64,000 nt of DNA, from the NCBI GenBank assembly GCA_023957775.1, contig JAMLGR010000015.1:54310-118309 (forward strand), given 5' to 3'. Under the pieces are notes generated by a model that saw nothing but the letters and a program-made list of their open reading frames with translations, was not told the origin of the DNA and searched no databases. Made by a program: the position numbers and the translations under genes. The stretch is from Fimbriimonadaceae bacterium (GTDB lineage: Bacteria > Armatimonadota > Fimbriimonadia > Fimbriimonadales > Fimbriimonadaceae). Positions 59,591 to 64,000 of this stretch are shown here, piece by piece (within the stretch, counting starts at the first letter, position 1; each line of letters begins with the position of its first letter).

Positions 59591-59652
59591 CACCACTCCT
59601 CCCGAGGCGTTGGCCTCATAGGATCGGACGAAGGAGAGGACGCAAAGGCACG

Positions 59653-59687
59653 GCCAGGTCGAGCCTTGCGCGATCGGAACCAACCGA
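59653..59687. repeat. 35-bp dispersed direct repeat, copy 1
   Basis: GCCAGGTCGAGCCTTGCGCG and the following 15 nt (ATCGGAACCAACCGA) are identical to 60437-60471. This copy is in the non-coding gap between the DUF4139-like gene and the gene at 59828. Confidence 0.95.
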
Positions 59688-59815
59688 TCGTGCTCGGGCT
59701 CGTGAACGGCAGCGAGTCGTTCTCTCCGCTCCGACCCGGTCCTGCATCGAGCAAACGAGGCGGCTCTCAAGATCACGCCGGCCTCCGGACAATTGCATGA
59801 TTCCAAAAGTCATGC

Positions 59816-59821
59816 TAGAGT
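59816..59821 (+). promoter_or_regulatory. -10 box before the gene at 59828
   Basis: TAGAGT followed by GCAACG and GTG 59828, the 6-nt leaderless spacing with a non-ATG start. Confidence 0.4.
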
Positions 59822-59827
59822 GCAACG

Positions 59828-60286
59828 GTGAGACTTCTGATCGTGCTGCTGCCCCTTTTGTTGGGCCGATCGCAGGGTGTTGCGCCTGCCAACTCCAAGG
59901 AGCTGGATCCGAAGACGCGCCCCTTCCTCGAACTGACCCCGTTCAAGAAGCTCCCGTGCGTCACGGTCAGCGAGTATCGAATCCCGCCGCCCGACGGCGA
60001 CAATCACGCGGTGCGGGTGTACCGCTTCACTTACCCGGCGAAGTTCGAAGCAGAGGTGAAGCGATGGAGGCAGCTGTTTCCCTCAAAGGAAGGCTGGACG
60101 GTGGATGAGTCGACGCCGACGTCCGTGATCATGTCGCGCAAGGTGAAGCACCCCAAGATCAAGGAGCAGGCGTTGCTCATGTACAGCGGCCGCTTCGTGT
60201 TCGACGCCAGCGTGCGCGCCCGGACACGGGTCGTGCCCTCGACGAACTATGTGCGCGTGTCCTTCAATGAAGTGATGAAGGAGTAA
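59828..60286 (+). CDS. Small secreted protein of unknown function
   Basis: 152 aa from GTG 59828, with a signal peptide (LLIVLLPLLLGRSQG). The mature part is Lys/Arg-rich with alternating beta-type segments (HAVRVYRFTYPAKFEAEVKRW, ALLMYSGRFVFDASVRAR). No family recognised. GTG is chosen because it directly precedes the signal peptide and has a TANNNT box at leaderless distance. Confidence 0.7.
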   Translation: MRLLIVLLPLLLGRSQGVAPANSKELDPKTRPFLELTPFKKLPCVTVSEYRIPPPDGDNHAVRVYRFTYPAKFEAEVKRWRQLFPSKEGWTVDESTPTSVIMSRKVKHPKIKEQALLMYSGRFVFDASVRARTRVVPSTNYVRVSFNEVMKE

Positions 60287-60325
60287 GGGTCGGCGACGGC
60301 TCGCACTGGGTGGATCGGGTGAAGG

Positions 60326-60895
60326 TCACCGAACCCTGTTCCACTTCACGCCGAGCACCGGCTGATGGTCGCGAGGTTCCAACCCGATTACGACGCTACC
60401 CCATTCCCGTTTCCAGACATAGGCGCCCGGCGTCTCGCCAGGTCGAGCCTTGCGCGATCGGAACCAACCGACCCTGAGTCCCTCGCCCGGTTCGCCGAAC
60501 TCGCGCTCGCCGTAGTCCAGCATTGCCCGCATTCGACTGTGCGCCGTCGGGCCGTCACTGCCATCGAGACCCAGGTATCCCAAGTGACCGCCATAGAAAT
60601 GGGGGGTCGGCCATGGAGACCATCCAAACGGCGTCCAAGCGTAGGCGTGCCACCGCCACCAGGATTCGTTCCCCAGCGAGCTGTTCGGCTCGAAGGGCGA
60701 TACCATCGCGATCTCGTCCGGCGTCATGCCTGGACGCAGGCGCAACACGATGGGATCGGCGTTTGGCAGGAGTGGGAACGGCAATCCTGCAGGGCCACCG
60801 GTGCCCTCGAGATCGCCAACCAAGGGGCCATGGAGACGCTTGAGGTGGAAGGGAACGAGCACGAGCTCCACCTCCCCTGTTTCAGCGTCGATCAT
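60326..60895 (-). CDS. Hypothetical protein, Trp/Pro-rich
   Basis: 189 aa, cytoplasmic by sequence. N-terminal MIDAETGEVELVLVPFHLKR looks like a genuine protein start; the middle is unusually aromatic (ESWWRWHAYAWTPFGWSPW) and the C-terminal VWKREWGSVVIGLEPRDHQP beta-rich. No domain recognised. The 35-bp repeat copy 2 encodes GWFRSRKARPG in this frame. ATG 60895 is used; GTG 60913 is also possible. No promoter or Shine-Dalgarno is clear. Confidence 0.55.
   Translation of the reverse strand: MIDAETGEVELVLVPFHLKRLHGPLVGDLEGTGGPAGLPFPLLPNADPIVLRLRPGMTPDEIAMVSPFEPNSSLGNESWWRWHAYAWTPFGWSPWPTPHFYGGHLGYLGLDGSDGPTAHSRMRAMLDYGEREFGEPGEGLRVGWFRSRKARPGETPGAYVWKREWGSVVIGLEPRDHQPVLGVKWNRVR
60437..60471. 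repeat. 35-bp dispersed direct repeat, copy 2
   Basis: Identical over 35 bp to 59653-59687. Here it lies within the predicted coding region of the minus-strand gene at 60326-60895. Confidence 0.95.
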
Positions 60896-61052
60896 GTGAG
60901 CGGGGCGTTCCACGTGTGACGATGGCGTCCGGACATAGGGACCACCTCCTTCTGGGCCGGCGACGCGACCAACACGATGTGCAACGCGAGGCGCACCCTT
61001 GTCCGAGCGCTTGCCTCATCGTACCGCGCAGGTGGGCATGGCAGAATCCCCG

Positions 61053-61058
61053 TACAAT
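61053..61058 (+). promoter_or_regulatory. -10 box before the gene at 61065
   Basis: TACAAT, then GAAGGC, then ATG 61065. The twelve bases differ at one position from the box-plus-spacer before the gene at 52944. Confidence 0.5.
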
Positions 61059-61064
61059 GAAGGC

Positions 61065-62399
61065 ATGGCTTTGTTGCTGGTGGCCTGCGTCCTGTTGCAG
61101 AGCCTTGCTCCATCGACGTACGACCCGAACCTCGATCGCGTGATCCCCGAACGCACGGGCACCAACGGATACGAGGAGTACGTCGACGCCGCGATCCTGT
61201 GGCAGCAGCAGGTCCGAGAGTACGACGCGTTCGTGCGTGCGTTTGAGCGAGGGGAAACGCTTCCGCCACGACCCGACGGCATCCCCGAGGGGGCGGATGT
61301 CGCCGCGATGCTCCGCATCGAATTGAACGTCGCGGGACCGGCCCTCGCCAAGCTTCGGGCGGGCAATGCCAAGGCTGTCCGCTACCCGAAGGCCATCAGC
61401 CTGACCACCTTGTTCCCCGAGGCGGCACCGCTCAAGCAACTCGTGCAGTTCATGGCCCGTGCCGCCGAAGCCGAAGTCGAAGCCGGCTCGTCCGAGCAGG
61501 CGGCCGGACTGCTCGCCGATGGGCTGACGTTCGCCCGGAAGTTCGCCTGCGGAGGATTGATCATTCAGATGGTCGCTTTTGCATGCGAGCGGACACTTCT
61601 CGATTCGTTTCGGAGGATCGAGGCGAAATTGCCCGCCCCAACCTTGGCGCGCTTCGAGCAGATCCCTCCCCTGCCCTCGCCCGTTCCGGCACTCGAAGTT
61701 GCGCGGCGCGGAGTGCGCGAGACGTTCGACGCGCTTCTCGACAACCCGGAAGAGCTGAAGGAGTTCCTGGATCCGAAGGTCTGGCCCAAAGTCCAAGCAA
61801 CGGTCGCGGACCTGACGGCGACCCGGCGCGACCAGATCTACCGCCGTTACTTCCTGCGTCTCGAAACGCCATTCGTCGACGCGATTCGACAGTGCGGCCA
61901 GCCGGAGATCCGGTGGCTCGAGCCGATTGATGAGGGACCGGTCCTTGGGGACCCGCCGAAGCGGGACTTGACCTCCGACGAGCTTGGGGTCATGCTCCCG
62001 GTGCTGCGGGCTTACTCGATACTCGGGGTTGACGACATTTATCTGGATGGCTACCTTGCGGCCTCGTTCGGCCTTCAGGTCGAGGATCGGTTGTTCCGAA
62101 TCCACCTGGCGATTCTCAAATACCGTGCCGAGCATGGCGGGTGGCCTGGTTCGCTGAAGGCCGTTCCGGGCATCGCGACGGTGGATCCTTGCGCCAACAC
62201 GCCGTACCGCTACGAGGTTCTCGGAGACGCGTTTCGCCTCGTGTGCGACACGCCGCGCGGCCCTTTGGAGCTGGGCACGCGCATGAGCCTGGTGCACAGT
62301 CCGGCCAAAACGACGACCGTGCCGCGATATCCTTCATCAGACGACATTGGACGGTGGGGGCTGTCTGTCATGGCCGCAGAACCACAGGGAACTCGGTGA
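61065..62399 (+). CDS. Secreted protein of unknown function
   Basis: 444 aa with a short signal peptide (ALLLVACVLLQSLA; the Cys in VACVL is not a good lipobox). Mostly helical mature part (ALAKLRAGNAKAV, QFMARAAEAEVEAGSSEQAA). The C-terminal block RIHLAILKYRAEHGGWPGSL followed by DPCANTPYRYEVLGDAFRLV is a pattern common in exported proteins of Planctomycetes-like bacteria, describing a small beta-structure of unknown role. ATG 61065 is chosen for the TACAAT box 6 nt upstream; the frame is open further upstream. Confidence 0.8.
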   Translation: MALLLVACVLLQSLAPSTYDPNLDRVIPERTGTNGYEEYVDAAILWQQQVREYDAFVRAFERGETLPPRPDGIPEGADVAAMLRIELNVAGPALAKLRAGNAKAVRYPKAISLTTLFPEAAPLKQLVQFMARAAEAEVEAGSSEQAAGLLADGLTFARKFACGGLIIQMVAFACERTLLDSFRRIEAKLPAPTLARFEQIPPLPSPVPALEVARRGVRETFDALLDNPEELKEFLDPKVWPKVQATVADLTATRRDQIYRRYFLRLETPFVDAIRQCGQPEIRWLEPIDEGPVLGDPPKRDLTSDELGVMLPVLRAYSILGVDDIYLDGYLAASFGLQVEDRLFRIHLAILKYRAEHGGWPGSLKAVPGIATVDPCANTPYRYEVLGDAFRLVCDTPRGPLELGTRMSLVHSPAKTTTVPRYPSSDDIGRWGLSVMAAEPQGTR

Positions 62400-62562
62400 T
62401 CGGTAACCGCAGAAGGTCGTCCGGGCTGCTCACCCTGGCGACATCGGCCATCGCCCCATGGGCGTGTGCCCTCGTGATCGGCCTTGGCGTCCTGTGGTAG
62501 AACTCCCCACGATCCGGGAATGAAGCGTTCGCGATGGCGAGCGCGAGGAGCAATGCCAACAT
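62368..62562 (-). CDS. Short exported peptide or gene remnant
   Basis: 64 codons: MLALLLALAIANASFP is a good signal peptide, followed by a short His/Arg-rich tail. TATCAT lies exactly 6 nt before ATG 62562, as for other genes here. The 3' end overlaps the gene at 61065 in antisense by 32 bp. The signal peptide resembles those of neighbouring secreted proteins, so this could be a truncated copy. Evidence is limited to the promoter and signal peptide. Confidence 0.35.
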   Translation of the reverse strand: MLALLLALAIANASFPDRGEFYHRTPRPITRAHAHGAMADVARVSSPDDLLRLPITEFPVVLRP

Positions 62563-62568
62563 GAGGGA

Positions 62569-62574
62569 ATGATA
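62569..62574 (-). promoter_or_regulatory. -10 box before the small gene at 62562
   Basis: TATCAT on the minus strand, 6 nt (TCCCTC) before ATG 62562. Confidence 0.35.
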
Positions 62575-62648
62575 CGACCGATCGGGCAAGTCCTACCAGA
62601 CTTGGCCCATTCCCATCAGGATTGAGCGGAACGCAGAGAGCAACCCCC

Positions 62649-62680
62649 AAGGCCCAAGGCCCAAGGCCCAAGGCCCAAAG
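62649..62680. repeat. Heptamer array (AAGGCCC)
   Basis: Four exact AAGGCCC units, then decaying variants (AAAGACG, AAGGACC). It sits 29 bp before the left end of the insertion sequence. The rest of the gap 62400-62708 holds only the small minus-strand gene described above. Confidence 0.95.
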
Positions 62681-62708
62681 ACGAAGGACCAAAAACCAAG
62701 GACGAATC

Positions 62709-63996
62709 GGCTCTTGATCGTTTGTGGGGGCAAGGCCACCTCTTGGCTGATAAAACTAGCTTGAGGTGAAAGTCTTGATCAGTTCAGAGGCTTTGGTCGG
62801 CCTGCCCGGCTATGAGGTTACCGGGATCGAGGAGTCGGAGGGTTTCGTTCGCATCAGCGCCCGTCATCCCGGTTCTGCGAGGTGTCCGCATTGCGACGGC
62901 GCAAACCTGAGGCTGAAGGAGCGGCGCGTGCGCAGGGTTCGCCACGAGAGCCACGGCAGCCGCCGGTGCATGCTGTGTCTCGATGCCCACAAGTGGTGCT
63001 GCCGGTGTTGTGGCAAGACGTTCTGGCAGCGTTTCCCCGGGCTTCTGCCCAGACGGCGCGCGACGGAGCCCTTTCGGCGATCGGTGTCCGAGCGGCACTG
63101 GGACGGGATCAGCAGAGCCCGGCTGAGCGAGCGCGAGAGGATCGGTAGCGCGACGGTCGAGCGCTGGTACCTCGACTATTTGAACCGCCTGGCCTCGGAG
63201 CGGAAGAACGCGTCCTGTCCCAGGGTCCTGGGGATCGACGAGCACTTCTTCACCCGCCGACGAGGCTATGCGACCACCTTTTGCGACCTGGCCAGGAAGA
63301 GGGTGTTCGATGTGGTGCTGGGCCGCAGCGAAGCCTCGCTGCAGGGGTATCTGTCCCACCTCAAGGGCAAGGAAAGGGTCCAGGTGGTCTGCATCGACCT
63401 GTCTCCCAGTTACCGGGCTCTGGTGAGGAAGCACTTCCCCAACGCGCGCATCGTGGCCGATCGGTTTCACGTCGTCCGGCTCGTCAACCAGCGCTTCCTC
63501 GAATGCTGGAAGCTCCTCGACCCGCTGGGATGCCGCAACCGTGGGCTCCTCTCGCTGATGCGGCGGCATGAGAGCCGTCTGAGCCCCGAACAGGCCCTCA
63601 AGCTCTCCTCCTATCTGGAGGCCAGGCTCGCACTCAAGGAGATCTACCGGTTCAAGCAGCAGCTTGTCGAGCTCCTTTGCATCAAGAGCCGCAACAAGAG
63701 CCAGTGCTATCCGCTCGTGGCCCGGCTGCTCGAGTGCATTCGCGAGCTCAAGGAGTGCAAGCTCCCGCCGCTGGTCTCTCTGGGAGAAACCCTCGAATCA
63801 TGGGCCGAGGAGATCGTCACCATGTGGAGATTCACCAGGAACAACGCCGTCACCGAGGGCTTTCACAACAAGATGGAAGCCCTCTCGAGACAGGCGTACG
63901 GCTTCCGCAACTTCGAACACTACCGACTCCGAGTGAGGGTAATGTGCGCCTGATATCGGTCGGAGGGCCAAGTGCCCCCATAAATGGCGTAGAGCC
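62709..63996 (+). mobile_element. ISL3-family insertion sequence
   Basis: A 1288-bp element with one transposase gene. Imperfect terminal inverted repeats: the left end reads GGCTCTTGATCG..TTTGTGGGGGCAAGG, and the complement of the right end reads GGCTCTACGCCA..TTTATGGGGGCACTTGG. The shared core is GGCTCT plus TGGGGGCA. The left flank is GACGAATC; only four bases follow the right end (CGAC), so the expected 8-bp target duplication cannot be verified, though GAC at 63998-64000 matches the start of the left flank if the element ends one base later. The transposase is intact, so the element may be active. Confidence 0.9.
62766..63953 (+). CDS. ISL3-family transposase
   Basis: 395-aa DDE transposase from GTG 62766. 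An N-terminal zinc-finger region (ARCPHCDG, MLCLDAHKWCCRCCGKTF) and HTH-like part (RIGSATVERWYLDYL) precede the catalytic domain: first Asp in VLGIDEHFF, second Asp in VVCIDLSPSYRA, and the Glu in NNAVTEGFHNKME, followed by RQAYGFRNFEHYRLRV, the ISL3 signature. Length is close to the family norm and there is no frameshift. GTG start with TTGAGG just upstream. Confidence 0.96.
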   Translation: MKVLISSEALVGLPGYEVTGIEESEGFVRISARHPGSARCPHCDGANLRLKERRVRRVRHESHGSRRCMLCLDAHKWCCRCCGKTFWQRFPGLLPRRRATEPFRRSVSERHWDGISRARLSERERIGSATVERWYLDYLNRLASERKNASCPRVLGIDEHFFTRRRGYATTFCDLARKRVFDVVLGRSEASLQGYLSHLKGKERVQVVCIDLSPSYRALVRKHFPNARIVADRFHVVRLVNQRFLECWKLLDPLGCRNRGLLSLMRRHESRLSPEQALKLSSYLEARLALKEIYRFKQQLVELLCIKSRNKSQCYPLVARLLECIRELKECKLPPLVSLGETLESWAEEIVTMWRFTRNNAVTEGFHNKMEALSRQAYGFRNFEHYRLRVRVMCA

Positions 63997-64000
63997 CGAC

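Overview
The window looks like the chromosome of a GC-rich, diderm, free-living bacterium. Apolipoprotein N-acyltransferase, many lipobox proteins, a SurA/PrsA-type foldase and a ChaN-like protein argue for a lipoprotein-carrying envelope. The overall protein style (PknB-type kinase with TPRs, TolB-like propeller lipoproteins, pyrophosphate-type phosphofructokinase, many short secreted proteins of unknown function) suggests an Armatimonadota/Fimbriimonadia-like lineage. That placement is inference and no rRNA is present to test it.

Layout. 1-3428: two minus-strand glycosyltransferases (the first runs off the window) divergent from a related third. 3429-3996: a gene-free stretch with seven perfect hairpins ahead of a Ser/Thr kinase (3997-5715). 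5730-8063: an atypical SDR and a class III nucleotide cyclase. 8212-12924 (minus): a complete four-gene 4-hydroxyproline catabolic operon. 12982-14939: tRNA-Ser(UGA) with a duplicated 3' end, then an Hcp-like exported protein translationally coupled to an EF-hand alpha/beta hydrolase. 14940-15297: palindromes and a 9-bp tandem array. 15298-23921: sorbosone/glucose-type dehydrogenase, PPi-type PFK, Lnt, histidine phosphatase, foldase, glycosyltransferase, MoxR ATPase. 23983-31427: ABC exporter, a SecD-head-like protein, four coupled small secreted proteins/lipoproteins and a SEDS protein. 31536-41400: FtsK, M28 peptidase, GH20 hexosaminidase, ferritin-like protein, GHL10 hydrolase. 41452-49481: proS, FMN reductase, NhaD, the ybeY/DgkA-PAP2/CorC-like operon, rpsU with a TTG start, ChaN-like. 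49533-62562: mostly lineage-specific secreted proteins, including a DnaJ-TM-SH3-NlpC/P60 fusion whose catalytic Cys is Ser. 62709-63996: an ISL3-family insertion sequence.

How genes work together. Many neighbours are joined by ATGA/GTGA four-base overlaps, so translation is probably coupled within operons. About a dozen other genes have a -10-like TANNNT box ending 5-7 nt before the start codon and no Shine-Dalgarno sequence, the arrangement expected of leaderless mRNAs. Dispersed repeats (two palindrome families, 7-mer and 9-mer arrays, a 35-bp direct repeat) occupy most longer intergenic gaps, and one family has entered the 3' end of the hexosaminidase gene.

The most unusual items are the hairpin-rich leader before the kinase, the Hcp-like/hydrolase pair beside a tRNA with an att-like duplication, the DnaJ-NlpC/P60(Ser) fusion, and the recurrent leaderless-type promoters.
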